DNA of 38,319 nucleotides from Komagataeibacter melomenusus. GTDB lineage: Bacteria > Pseudomonadota > Alphaproteobacteria > Acetobacterales > Acetobacteraceae. Position numbers and translations under genes: made by a program. Location: the NCBI RefSeq assembly GCF_013155395.1, contig NZ_JABJWC010000034.1, forward strand, positions 1 to 38,319, given 5' to 3'. The notes under the pieces are model-generated. The model did not search any database and had not been told where the DNA came from. It saw only the letters and a list, made by a program, of their open reading frames with translations. Below are positions 1 to 8,036 of this stretch, piece by piece; the stretch's first letter is position 1; each line of letters starts with the position of its first letter.

Positions 1-858
1 CACCCGCAGCCCCGCAACACAGCCGCATGCCAGCAGCATGTGCGCAGCCCACACCCCCATCGCCCCCAGCAGCGACACGCCCCGCCACGAGCGGGCCATG
101 AGGTCGGGCTCCACAATCGCTTCGGGCCAGACCAGATCACGCGCCAGCATCATCCACACCACCGCCAGCAGGTCACGCGCATACAGCGCCACCGCGCGGT
201 CGGGGCCTGCCAGATCCTCCAGCATGGTGGCAAACAGGCGTAATGCCGCGCCATCGCTTTCCTCCACCCCCGCCAGCACCAGTGCCGCCGCCACCAGCGC
301 CAGCGGCACGCGCACCACGTTCATATCCGCCACATGCGCCTGCCGTACCAGCCCCGCCAGCGTGCCATCGGGCAGGCACAGCCCCAGCACCACGCACACA
401 AGCAGCAGCACGGGCTGGATCATGATGCCCATGCAGGCCGCCTTCAGCCCCGCATGGCCGGGCCGGGCCAGCCCGGCTGCAAGGGCCGTGACCACAAGGG
501 CCAGAAACGCCATCTCCAGCAGCCCACCCACGATCAGCAGGTCCGACAGGTCGCTGCCGGGCAGGCCGATGCAGAATGATGGCACCAGCCCTGCCGCAGC
601 CAGCCCTGCCGCAAGGCCCAGCCACGGGGTAACCGCCGTAACCTGCGCACCCGCCGCCGAGCGCACCCCCGCCTGCCGCCATGCATGGCGCAGCACGCGC
701 CAGTGGGCCAGCGGGTCGGGCGGGCGGCGCTCGCCTTCCATGCAGGCCGCCATCCAGCGCAGCAGGGCAATCCAGACCGGCGCCATCAGCGCAACCAGCG
801 CCATGTGCCAGCCCGCCAGCAACAGCGCCTGCATGTGTGCCGCAAGGAACGGCGCCAT
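1..858 (-). CDS. HyfC/HycD-like membrane subunit (complex I subunit 1 family), 3' end outside window
   Basis: I translated this frame directly. It is open from an ATG at 858 to the left edge (286 codons) with no stop. The protein is almost entirely hydrophobic, with about seven membrane segments. It resembles the membrane subunit of group 4 hydrogenases and complex I (HyfC, HycD, NuoH). The N-terminal loop GERRPPDPLAHWRVLRHAWR looks like the family's first cytoplasmic loop, which normally leads into a short segment and then an AP motif (here TPWLG). Near residue 190 the sequence VEESDGAALRLFATMLED stands where the family usually has a PxDxPxTHLELTMxHE-like motif, and the His-Glu part is missing. 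The start overlaps the upstream gene's stop as TGATG, so the two are translationally coupled. The family call is by eye and divergent. Because the catalytic subunits lie outside the window, I cannot say whether this is a real hydrogenase module. Confidence 0.6.
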   Translation of the reverse strand, partial: MAPFLAAHMQALLLAGWHMALVALMAPVWIALLRWMAACMEGERRPPDPLAHWRVLRHAWRQAGVRSAAGAQVTAVTPWLGLAAGLAAAGLVPSFCIGLPGSDLSDLLIVGGLLEMAFLALVVTALAAGLARPGHAGLKAACMGIMIQPVLLLVCVVLGLCLPDGTLAGLVRQAHVADMNVVRVPLALVAAALVLAGVEESDGAALRLFATMLEDLAGPDRAVALYARDLLAVVWMMLARDLVWPEAIVEPDLMARSWRGVSLLGAMGVWAAHMLLACGCVAGLRV

Positions 859-2594
859 CACCCCTGCCCCCGCCATGCAATGAACATGAGCGCGAGAACG
901 CAGGCCACCACCAGCGCCACCGGATCCGGCACCCGCCGCCCGCGCCATGTGCCAGCCACCCGGCCCGCACCGGCCCGCACGAGCCTGCGCAGCAGCACCG
1001 GGGAGCGGACAGACGCCCGCATGAAGCGCTGCCGCGCCGGTGCCGCCACGACCATATCGAGCAGCATGCGCGCGGGGTTGCCCGGCCCCACCTGCGTGAG
1101 CGGATCGCCAAACACCATCCATGGGGGCACTGCGGGCGCGCCCTGCTGCCACCCCGCCACCTGCCGCGCCGGAGCCCGGCAGGCCAGCCGCCGCGCTACC
1201 GCCACCATGCCCCCCACCAGCGCCACCAGCAGGCACAGGCGGGCGGGATGCAGTGCCGCCTCCCCATCGGGTGCGGTCAGGGTAACCGCTGCAAGACCGG
1301 ACCACCCGCTTCGCGCTTCACCCTGCATCAACGCCAGCCACCAGCCGGGCCAGACGGAAACCAGCAGGATCGGCAGCCCCGCTCCCAGCACGGCCCATTG
1401 CGCGCGCACGGGCGGGTCAGCCGCCCCCGCGCCGCGCGGGGTGCGGGGCCTGCCGCACAGCATGACCGCCACAATGCGCACGAGGGCGAGCATGCGCACT
1501 GCCCAGCCCACGCCCAGCACGGCCAGCGCCAGCAGCAGCGGCACCTCGCCCGCCAGCCCGGCCGCATGCGGCATGGAGGCCAGCAGGCGCAGCAGCATCC
1601 AGATAATGGAAAAACCCAGGAGCGGCGGCAGCCCGCTTTCAGCCAGAAGGGCCAGGGCAAACAGGGCGGACAGGCGCGGCATGAGCACCCCAAGCCCGCC
1701 CAGCCGGGCCAGCACGAGCGCACCGGCCTCGCGCTCCATCACATCAAGCGCCCGGAGGGCCAGCACACCGGCAAACAGAAGGGCCGCCACCAGAAGGTAG
1801 GTGCGCTGAGCACAACTGGCCATGCCCGGCAGGTCATCGGCCCGTGCCAGCAGCCTGAGGCCCGCAAGCGTGATGATGATGCCCCCCGTGCCCCCCGCCA
1901 GCCCGGTCAGGACCCGGCGGGCATCAGGTGCCCGCAGCGCCCGCCACGAGGCGGTCATGTAGAACAGGCACCCCGCCACGATCAGCACGCCACCCCAGCG
2001 CATGCCGGCCACTGCCGTGCCCGCAGGCAGGCGCGCCCACAGGCTCATGGCAGCGAGCATCGCGGCGATATCGGCCATGTGGAAAGGCCGCAGCACACGC
2101 GGGGCCACCCGCAGGGAAAGCGAAAGCCCCAGCAGCCCGCCCGTGCCCACCGCGCACAGCCCCGGCAGCAGCCACCCCGCCTGCGCGGGAAAGACACAGC
2201 CCGCCGCCAGCAACAGCAGGGCAACCCGACCTGCCGCGTGACGTGGAGCATGACCGGCTGCCTGCAGCGCCCAGCCCGCCCCCACGCAGGCCATTACCGG
2301 CGCGCCCGCAACCGCCAGTGCTGCCGCGATGCAGGCCGCAAGATCGCGCAGGTTGCGAGCCCCTGCGCCCACAAGGCCGAGCGGCAGCAGCAGGGCCAGA
2401 TCGGGCCGTGCGACAAAGACACCGGGCCATGCCACCACCCCGCCGGGCAGGGTGAAACCTGCCTGTGCCACGCCCTGCAGCAGGCTCACCGCCAGCCAGC
2501 AGGCCGCCAGCACGGGCCGCAGGCGCGCCCCCTGCCCTGGCATGCAGGCCAGCAGGGCCGTGAGCAGGGCTGCCACAAGCAGGGCCGCGAGCAC
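858..2594 (-). CDS. hyfB: HyfB-like antiporter-type membrane subunit (hydrogenase-4 subunit B / NuoL-NuoM family), divergent
   Basis: A protein of about 578 residues with more than twelve predicted membrane segments. The C-terminal third fits HyfB/NuoL/NuoM proteins: ARLGGLGVLMPRLSALFA, then LAESGLPPLLGFSIIWMLL (family: ISGLPPLNGFxSEW), then a membrane segment ending in LCGRPRTP. In the family these parts form proton-translocating half channels. In aligned positions the usual charged residues look absent: the family NHxLFKALLF helix reads AALLFAGVLAL here, and the family DLKRLLAYSSxEN segment reads DARRVLTGLAGGT. At 578 residues it is shorter than E. coli HyfB. The start is unclear. GTG at 2594 is the only ordinary start after the in-frame stop, but the best Shine-Dalgarno (GGGAGGG) is about 20 bases upstream, so a rare ATC/ATT start near 2606-2609 is possible. 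It is coupled to the HyfC-like gene downstream. Confidence 0.6.
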   Translation of the reverse strand: MLAALLVAALLTALLACMPGQGARLRPVLAACWLAVSLLQGVAQAGFTLPGGVVAWPGVFVARPDLALLLPLGLVGAGARNLRDLAACIAAALAVAGAPVMACVGAGWALQAAGHAPRHAAGRVALLLLAAGCVFPAQAGWLLPGLCAVGTGGLLGLSLSLRVAPRVLRPFHMADIAAMLAAMSLWARLPAGTAVAGMRWGGVLIVAGCLFYMTASWRALRAPDARRVLTGLAGGTGGIIITLAGLRLLARADDLPGMASCAQRTYLLVAALLFAGVLALRALDVMEREAGALVLARLGGLGVLMPRLSALFALALLAESGLPPLLGFSIIWMLLRLLASMPHAAGLAGEVPLLLALAVLGVGWAVRMLALVRIVAVMLCGRPRTPRGAGAADPPVRAQWAVLGAGLPILLVSVWPGWWLALMQGEARSGWSGLAAVTLTAPDGEAALHPARLCLLVALVGGMVAVARRLACRAPARQVAGWQQGAPAVPPWMVFGDPLTQVGPGNPARMLLDMVVAAPARQRFMRASVRSPVLLRRLVRAGAGRVAGTWRGRRVPDPVALVVACVLALMFIAWRGQG

Positions 2595-2982
2595 GATGAC
2601 AGGAATGATGACAGCCCTCCCGCATGCGCCCGGCCAGCCGGGCTTGTCAGATCATGGCATGCCGCACCGAGCGTGCCGCAGCGCCTTGGCTTCATCAATC
2701 CGCGCCCGATCCACCCACGTCAAGATGAGGCCGGTCATGCGCCGGGCCGAAGGCCGCGATGGGGGTCTGCGACCGCAGAAGAGCATACCGCAGAAGAGCA
2801 TGATGGAGGATGGGCGACACGACACGCCCCGACAGCCCCGGATAGGGCGGTTAAAGGCCACAATCGGGGCACCGTAAAGCGCGCACGTAAAATATTGTCG
2901 AATATCAGAGTGTTTCCCCAAGGTATCGACAACATGATATCTGGTATGGCAACGCTAAAACCTGGCTCTTTTCGTTGCCTTC
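2595..2982. other. Gene-free stretch upstream of the hydrogenase-4-like genes
   Basis: No convincing gene is seen on either strand. The left part is GC-rich. The right part, from about 2875, is clearly richer in A and T and probably holds the promoter of the minus-strand hydrogenase-4-like genes. The stretch contains a 15-bp tandem duplication (2772-2801) and an inverted repeat, TTGTCGA at 2895-2901 and TCGACAA at 2926-2932, separated by 24 bases. That repeat could be an operator, but it is short and may be chance. Confidence 0.4.
2772..2801. repeat. Perfect 15-bp tandem duplication
   Basis: The unit ACCGCAGAAGAGCAT occurs twice back to back without mismatch. It lies between the hydrogenase-4-like genes and the small plus-strand ORF. 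A perfect duplication of this size in non-coding DNA points to recent replication slippage. No function is evident. Confidence 0.85.
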
Positions 2983-3174
2983 ATGGCAGCGGCCGAGCGT
3001 GCATTACCCGCTTTTGTACAGGATATTCCGCCCATCCCGTTGCAGCAGACCATTCAGGTTGCGAAAACAGGCCCCGATATTGTCCTGCGGAGGCCCGATC
3101 AGTCAACCGATGACCCTGCTCGGTATTTCAAGCACGATGACGAGAGAAAATGGGTTCTTATGCCGCCTTTTTAA
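2983..3174 (+). CDS. Possible small hypothetical protein (63 aa)
   Basis: An ATG-initiated frame of 63 codons ending just inside a terminator hairpin on the same strand. The predicted protein is mixed and charged, with a C-terminal part rich in Asp, Arg and Lys, and ends RKWVLMPPF. For: its composition is protein-like and a plus-strand terminator follows at once. Against: there is no Shine-Dalgarno sequence before the ATG, the frame extends only eight codons further upstream to a TAA without a better start, and I recognise no family. It could be the tail of a decayed gene. Neighbours are the hydrogenase-4-like genes and the aldo/keto reductase, both on the opposite strand. Confidence 0.25.
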   Translation: MAAAERALPAFVQDIPPIPLQQTIQVAKTGPDIVLRRPDQSTDDPARYFKHDDERKWVLMPPF

Positions 3175-3191
3175 ATAAAGGCGGCATTTTT
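3160..3191 (+). terminator. Rho-independent terminator
   Basis: A perfect 11-bp stem, ATGCCGCCTTT (3160-3170) with AAAGGCGGCAT (3177-3187), has a 6-base loop and is followed by a run of five T on the plus strand. The stem contains the stop codon of the 63-aa ORF. It also lies 20 bp beyond the stop of the minus-strand aldo/keto reductase and might end that transcript too, although the minus strand lacks a U tract. The arms resemble the second inner hairpin of the repeats around upp. Confidence 0.7.
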
Positions 3192-3211
3192 CATCCAGAC
3201 CCGCCGCACCG

Positions 3212-4063
3212 TCAGATCATGGCCAGCGGTTCCTTGCGGCGCGGCGGGGCGATGGCGGCATCGATCTCGGCAAGGTCATCACGCGTCAGCGTAATTTCGG
3301 TTGCGGCAAGGTTTTCGTGCTGGTGCTTCGGGCTGCCTGCCTTGGGTATGGCCAGCACGTTGTCCTGCCGCAGCACCCATGCCAGCGCGATCTGGGCGGG
3401 GCTGGCCGGGCCGAGTGATGTGGTGTGCCTTGCCGCCACCCGCGCGAGCACCGGCGCGCGCAGCAGGTCGCCGCCCTGCCCCAGTGGCGAATAGGCCATG
3501 GTCACGATGCCCGCTTCACGGTCGCGCGCCAGCAGGTCGAATTCCGCGCCACGGTAGTCGAGGCTGTACAGGACCTGGTTGGCCGCACACGGCGTGGTGG
3601 CGGTGATGCTTTCCACCTCCCGCATGCCGTCGGTATCGAAATTGGAGACCCCCCAGCTGCCGATCAGGTCCGCTGCCACCAGGTCATCAAAGCCTGCAAT
3701 GGTCTCTTCCAGCGGCTCGCTGCCTTCCCAGTGCAGCAGGTAGAGGTCGAGATAGTCGGTGCCCAGCCGCTTGAGCGAGGCCTCGCACGCGCGGCGCACG
3801 CCCTTGCGCGAGGCGTTCGAGGGCAGCACCTTGCTGACCAGAAACACCGCATCACGCCGCCCGCGTATCGCCTCGCCCACCAGTTTTTCCGATCGACCGG
3901 AGCCATACATCTCGGCGGTGTCCACAACCCGGATACCGGCCTCAAGCCCGGCATGGATGCTTTTTATTTCATCCGCGCGGCGGCTGTCGCTGTCCCCCAT
4001 GTTCCATGTGCCCATGCCAAGGGCCGGGACCGTGGTGCCGTTGGGGAAAGTGACCGTTTTCAT
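3212..4063 (-). CDS. Aldo/keto reductase (YeaE-like)
   Basis: A 283-residue NAD(P)H-dependent aldo/keto reductase. The catalytic tetrad is in place: Asp48 and Tyr53 in VVDTAEMYG, Lys78 in FLVSKVLP and His111 in LYLLHWEGSEP. The GVSNFD and MAYSPLGQGG segments and the cofactor-binding IPKAGSPKHQHEN segment near the C terminus are also present. The overall pattern, with MGTWNMGD near the start and a PLAMI-type end, is closest in my memory to E. coli YeaE, a methylglyoxal reductase. The substrate here is not known. The ATG at 4063 is preceded by AGG six bases upstream; a TTG at 4069 is a weaker alternative. It lies 50 bp after holC on the same strand and may be the last gene of a pepA-holC transcript. 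Confidence 0.9.
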   Translation of the reverse strand: MKTVTFPNGTTVPALGMGTWNMGDSDSRRADEIKSIHAGLEAGIRVVDTAEMYGSGRSEKLVGEAIRGRRDAVFLVSKVLPSNASRKGVRRACEASLKRLGTDYLDLYLLHWEGSEPLEETIAGFDDLVAADLIGSWGVSNFDTDGMREVESITATTPCAANQVLYSLDYRGAEFDLLARDREAGIVTMAYSPLGQGGDLLRAPVLARVAARHTTSLGPASPAQIALAWVLRQDNVLAIPKAGSPKHQHENLAATEITLTRDDLAEIDAAIAPPRRKEPLAMI

Positions 4064-4113
4064 ACGCAACCTGCCTTTCGTCCATGCCGCGCGGGGCTGC
4101 CCCGCGCTGGTGC

Positions 4114-4560
4114 CTATTTGCGACGCGCCCAGCCTTTTGGCTGCTGTTGCCAGTAGCTCAGTTCATGCCCGGCCTCGCGCCACGCCACCCAGCGCGCGCG
4201 GGCGGCGGCCACGGCGGCCTCGTCATGGCCATCGAACAGGTCGAACACCCGCTCGAAAGGGGCAGGATCGGGCAGTTCCACGCCATCAAGCAGGAAGGCG
4301 AAGGTCGCGCCATTGGGCACGTCCTCGCCCTCCGTCAGCCAGATGGGCTGCCATGGCCCATGCCCCATGGCTTTCGTGCCATGGGGCAGCCAGAGCGGAT
4401 TGGCGGAGCGCCACAGCCCGTCATCGAGTTCGGCCACCCGCTCGGCCGTGCCGCAGCGAATGACCGCGCGCCTGCCCGCCGCAAGCGTGCGACCAAGCAG
4501 CGCGGGCAGTACTTCCACCGCCTTGGAACGCGTCAGGTGATAGAAGCCGATCTGCGCCAT
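4114..4560 (-). CDS. holC: DNA polymerase III subunit chi
   Basis: A 148-residue protein with the HolC pattern: an N-terminal FYHLTRSKAVEVLPALLGRT helix region, then VIRCGTAERVAELDDGLW, then LPHGT and QPIWLTEG. Chi belongs to the clamp-loader complex and links it to single-strand binding protein. The start is ATG at 4560 with AGGGAA four bases upstream. A longer reading begins ten codons earlier but lacks this site. It lies 42 bp after pepA, the usual pepA-holC order of alphaproteobacteria, which suggests co-transcription. Confidence 0.9.
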   Translation of the reverse strand: MAQIGFYHLTRSKAVEVLPALLGRTLAAGRRAVIRCGTAERVAELDDGLWRSANPLWLPHGTKAMGHGPWQPIWLTEGEDVPNGATFAFLLDGVELPDPAPFERVFDLFDGHDEAAVAAARARWVAWREAGHELSYWQQQPKGWARRK

Positions 4561-4602
4561 GGAGTTCCCTGTTTTGCCCTGTCCTGCCACGCGGGGCAGG
4601 CA

Positions 4603-6078
4603 TTACCCCTCGTAATGCGTGCTGACCAGGCGGTCGAGCAGGCGCACGCCAAAGCCGGTCGCACCTTTAGGCGCGTGCGAGGTGGCGCGCGACGAGAACA
4701 CCGTGCCCGCGATGTCGAGATGCGCCCATGGCACGTCATTGACAAAGCATTCAAGGAACTTGGCCGCCGTGATCGACCCGCCCGGGCGGCCGCCGATGTT
4801 CTTGAGGTCGGCAATGTCCGAGCGCAGCAGTTCGAGGTAGGCGGCATCCAGCGGCATGCGCCACAGTTTCTCGCCCGTGGCCTCGCCGGTGCCGGACAGG
4901 TGGCCCGCCAGTTCATCATTGTTCGAGAACAGGCCCGCGCGTTCCACGCCAAGGCTGACCACGATCGCGCCGGTGAGGGTGGCGAGGTTGACCATGAAGC
5001 GCGGCTTGAAGCGGTCCTGCGTGTACCACAGCACATCAGCCAGCACGAGGCGGCCTTCGGCATCGGTATTGAGCACTTCCACCGTCTGGCCCGCAGCCGT
5101 GCGCACCACGTCACCGGGGCGCTGGGCGTTGCCGGACAGCATGTTCTCGACCAGGCCCACCACGCCCACGGCGTTGACCTTCGCCTTGCGCCCGGCCAGG
5201 GCCGCCATGGTGCCAACCACGGCGGCGGCACCGCCCATGTCGGTCTTCATCTCGTCCATGCCAGCGGCGGGCTTGATCGAGATGCCGCCGGAATCAAACG
5301 TCACACCCTTGCCCACGAAGGCGACCGGGGCCTCACCCTGCGTGCCGCCATTCCAGCGCATGATGACCGTGCGCGGCGGCGCGTCGCTGCCCTGGGCCAC
5401 GCCAAGCAGCGCGCCAAAGCCCAGCTTGTGCATGGCGTCACGGTCGAGCACTTCCACTTCCACGCCAAGGTCGCGCAGGGCGAGGATGCGCTGCTCGAAT
5501 TCGGGCGGGCGCAGCATGTTGGCGGGCTCGGATACGAGGTCACGGCACAGGAACACGCCACGCGCCACCGCCAGCAGCGGCTGCCACGCCGCCTGCGCTG
5601 CCGCCGGGTCAGCCGTGAGCACGCTCACCGTGGCCAGCTTGCCCGCCTCACCCTTGCGCGGGGTGGTGCGATACGAATCGAAGCGGTAGCTGCCCAGCAC
5701 GGCACCAAGCGCTGCATGGGCGGCAAACCCGGGGGAAAGGCTGTCAGCCACGATCGTGCCCTGCGTGCCGCCCTGCGCCAAGGCGCGGGCGGCGGCAACG
5801 CCCGCCCGTTCGGCCTGTGTCGCGCACAGCTCGTCCATCACGCCAAGCCCGACAAGGATCACGCGGTCATAGCCTGCGCCGGGCGCCAGCACCACGCAGG
5901 TCTTGGCCAGCTCAAAGCCGAAGCGGGCGGCCCTGGCGGCACGCGCCAGCGCCCCGCCGGTAGCGGCATCGACCTGGGCGAACACGCCAGCAGGGGCATC
6001 GGGGGAAGCGAGGATGGCGATCGTGCCGCCGGCAGGCGCCGTGGCATCGGAAAAGGCGATATCGAGCATGGGGGTCAC
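4603..6078 (-). CDS. pepA: Leucyl aminopeptidase (M17 family)
   Basis: A 491-residue cytosolic metallo-aminopeptidase that removes N-terminal residues from peptides. The M17 signature NTDAEGRL is at residues 337-344. The two-metal ligands are visible: Lys257 and Asp262 in GKGVTFDSGG, Asp280 in TDMGGAAAV, and Asp339 and Glu341 in the signature. The catalytic Lys269 and Arg343 are present too. The C-terminal catalytic domain starts near residue 175 and the N-terminal domain is more variable, as usual. The start could be GTG at 6078, with GGAG four bases upstream, or ATG at 6069. It is the first gene of a minus-strand group with holC and is divergent from the CysQ-like gene across 146 bp. Confidence 0.95.
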   Translation of the reverse strand: MTPMLDIAFSDATAPAGGTIAILASPDAPAGVFAQVDAATGGALARAARAARFGFELAKTCVVLAPGAGYDRVILVGLGVMDELCATQAERAGVAAARALAQGGTQGTIVADSLSPGFAAHAALGAVLGSYRFDSYRTTPRKGEAGKLATVSVLTADPAAAQAAWQPLLAVARGVFLCRDLVSEPANMLRPPEFEQRILALRDLGVEVEVLDRDAMHKLGFGALLGVAQGSDAPPRTVIMRWNGGTQGEAPVAFVGKGVTFDSGGISIKPAAGMDEMKTDMGGAAAVVGTMAALAGRKAKVNAVGVVGLVENMLSGNAQRPGDVVRTAAGQTVEVLNTDAEGRLVLADVLWYTQDRFKPRFMVNLATLTGAIVVSLGVERAGLFSNNDELAGHLSGTGEATGEKLWRMPLDAAYLELLRSDIADLKNIGGRPGGSITAAKFLECFVNDVPWAHLDIAGTVFSSRATSHAPKGATGFGVRLLDRLVSTHYEG

Positions 6079-6224
6079 GGGGCTCCGCTTTGATCAAAGG
6101 TGTGGATGAACGGCGTGAAACCCTGCCCCGCCCCATGCGGGAAAGGGCCGGTTTTTCGCCGCCGGGCACCATCAGGGCCGATAAAGGCATGACGGCACGG
6201 CACGAGTAAGCTAATGCGAACAGC

Positions 6225-7010
6225 ATGAATACGCCATCCATGCCAGCTTATGAGGACAGATTCCTTCTGGATCTGGCCCTGCGCCTTGCCGATGAAGCCG
6301 CCGAGCTGATCCGCGCCATCCGCGCGCGCGGCTTCGCCACCACGGTCAAGACCGACAGTTCCCCCGTAACCGAGGCCGACCACGCGGCGGAGGCGCATAT
6401 CCTCAAGGGCCTGCGCGCCCATGCGCCCGCCATCCCCGTCGTGGCGGAGGAGGAAATGGCCGCGGGCATCCGCATCGATCCCGGCAGCGAGTTCTGGCTG
6501 GTCGACCCGCTTGATGGCACGCGCGAATTTGCTGCGGGCCGCGATGATTTTACCGTCAATATCGGCCTGGTGCGCAACAACCGGCCCGTGCTCGGGGCCG
6601 TGGCCCTGCCCGCCTACCACCAGCTTTACGGCGCGGGCGCCGGGCGCGGGGCCTTCCGAATTGATGAAAAGGGCGAGCAGGCGATCCATGTCCGCCGCCC
6701 CCCGGCACAGGGGCTGACCGTGCTGGCCTCGCGCCATTATGCCGATGACCCGCGGCTGAAGGAATTCCTGGGCGGCCACCCCGTCGCCCATCTGGGCAAT
6801 ATCGGCTCGGCGGCCAAGTTCATCCGCGTGGCGGAAGGGCTGGCCGATCTCTACCCCCGCCTCGGCACCACCATGGAGTGGGACACCGCCGCCCCGCAGG
6901 CCGTGGTCGAGGCCGCCGGTGGCGCCATCCTCACCCCCGATGGCAAGCCACTGGCCTATGGCAAGCCGGAGTGGCGCAACCCGCACTTCGTGTGCCGTGG
7001 GGCGCGGTAG
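6225..7010 (+). CDS. cysQ: 3'(2'),5'-bisphosphate nucleotidase, CysQ-type inositol monophosphatase family
   Basis: A 261-residue member of the Mg-dependent inositol monophosphatase family. The metal-binding motifs are present: Glu75-Glu77 in VVAEEE, DPLDGT at residues 94-99, and EWDTAAPQAVVEAAGG near residue 216. The TDSSPVTEADHAAE segment near residue 43 is typical of CysQ. CysQ hydrolyses 3'-phosphoadenosine 5'-phosphate, a by-product of sulfate assimilation. SuhB-type inositol phosphatase activity cannot be excluded from sequence alone. No strong Shine-Dalgarno sequence precedes either ATG (6225 or 6240). The Sua5-type gene begins 10 bp after its stop, so they probably form an operon. Confidence 0.88.
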   Translation: MNTPSMPAYEDRFLLDLALRLADEAAELIRAIRARGFATTVKTDSSPVTEADHAAEAHILKGLRAHAPAIPVVAEEEMAAGIRIDPGSEFWLVDPLDGTREFAAGRDDFTVNIGLVRNNRPVLGAVALPAYHQLYGAGAGRGAFRIDEKGEQAIHVRRPPAQGLTVLASRHYADDPRLKEFLGGHPVAHLGNIGSAAKFIRVAEGLADLYPRLGTTMEWDTAAPQAVVEAAGGAILTPDGKPLAYGKPEWRNPHFVCRGAR

Positions 7011-7020
7011 GCAAGAGCGC

Positions 7021-7998
7021 ATGCAGACCCGCCTGCTCCCAGACACCCCCGCCGGGATCGAGACCGCACGTGCCATCCTGCGCGCGGGCGGGCTTGTGGC
7101 CTTCGGCACCGAGACGGTTTACGGCCTTGGCGCGGATGCGGCCAATGACCGGGCGGTGGCCGCCATCTATGCCGCCAAGGGCAGGCCGGGGCGCAACCCG
7201 CTCATCAGCCACTTCTCCACCACTGAGGCCGCCTTCGCACAGGTCGCGGCAACGGAGCTGGCCCGCATGCTGGCCGCGCGGTTCTGGCCCGGCCCGCTGA
7301 CCATGGTGCTGCCCCAGGCCCCCGGCTGCGTTATCTCGCCCATCGCCACGGCAGGGCTCGGCACCGCCGCCGTGCGGGTGCCGGCAGGGGCCACCACGCT
7401 GGCGCTGCTGAAAGCGTGCGGCTTTCCCGTCGTAGCACCCTCGGCCAATCCCTCGGGCAGGGTCAGCCCTTCTGATGCGCAGCATGTCATGGCGGGGCTT
7501 GGGGGCCGGATTGACGCGGTGCTCGATTGCGGCCCCTGCCGCGTGGGGGTGGAGAGCACGATCATCGACCTCTCAGGCCCCGTGCCGGTGCTGCTGCGCC
7601 CCGGCGGCATCACGCTTGAAGCGCTGGAGGAAGCCTGCGGCATGCCCGTAGCCCTGCCCGTAGCCGCGAGCAATGATGCCCGCCCTTCCGCCCCCGGCCA
7701 GCTTTCATCGCATTACGCGCCCGGCCTGCCCGTGCGGCTTGACGCCACCAGCGTGCGCGCGGATGAAGCCCTGCTGGCCTTTGGCGCGCCGCTGCCAGGC
7801 AGCCCGGTGGTGTGGAACCTGAGCGAAGGCGGTGATTTGCACGAAGCGGCAGCCCGCCTCTTCGCGGGGCTGCGGTTTCTTGATATGGAGGGGCAGCGCC
7901 GGGGGCTGGTCGGGATTGCCGTGCAGCCCGTGCCCCGGCATGCGCTGGGGCGGGCCATCCGCGACCGGCTGACCCGTGCGGCCTGTCCGCGTCCGTAA
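7021..7998 (+). CDS. tsaC: L-threonylcarbamoyladenylate synthase (Sua5/TsaC)
   Basis: A 325-residue protein of the YrdC/Sua5 family. It makes threonylcarbamoyl-AMP from threonine, bicarbonate and ATP, the first step of t6A37 modification of ANN-decoding tRNAs. The catalytic domain fills residues 1-200, with GTETVYGLGADA, IYAAKGRPGRNPL, FWPGPLT, RVPAG, SANPSG and GVESTIIDL. A linker, PGQLSSHYAPG, leads into a C-terminal Sua5-type domain, so this is the long form. The 978-bp gene starts at ATG 7021, 10 bp after cysQ. A frame extension into cysQ is ignored because it would overlap that gene. Confidence 0.93.
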   Translation: MQTRLLPDTPAGIETARAILRAGGLVAFGTETVYGLGADAANDRAVAAIYAAKGRPGRNPLISHFSTTEAAFAQVAATELARMLAARFWPGPLTMVLPQAPGCVISPIATAGLGTAAVRVPAGATTLALLKACGFPVVAPSANPSGRVSPSDAQHVMAGLGGRIDAVLDCGPCRVGVESTIIDLSGPVPVLLRPGGITLEALEEACGMPVALPVAASNDARPSAPGQLSSHYAPGLPVRLDATSVRADEALLAFGAPLPGSPVVWNLSEGGDLHEAAARLFAGLRFLDMEGQRRGLVGIAVQPVPRHALGRAIRDRLTRAACPRP

Positions 7999-8036
7999 TG
8001 ACTTCAACCGCATGATCCGACCCCGGTGCAGCTGAC

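Noticed and set aside
173-1111. A 312-codon minus-strand frame overlapping the HyfC-like gene
   Set aside because: It is rich in Gly, Ala, Cys and Trp and crosses the junction of two genes. The neighbouring minus frame gives a coherent membrane protein coupled to HyfB.
681-3113. A long plus-strand open frame (about 810 codons) opposite the hydrogenase-4-like genes
   Set aside because: Its product is dominated by His, Gln, Arg and Pro with no domain pattern. It is the antisense of a GC-rich coding region, and the minus strand encodes clear membrane proteins.
4084-6093. A 669-codon plus-strand frame opposite holC and pepA
   Set aside because: Antisense artefact: composition is His-, Gln- and Arg-rich, while the minus strand encodes pepA with a complete M17 signature.
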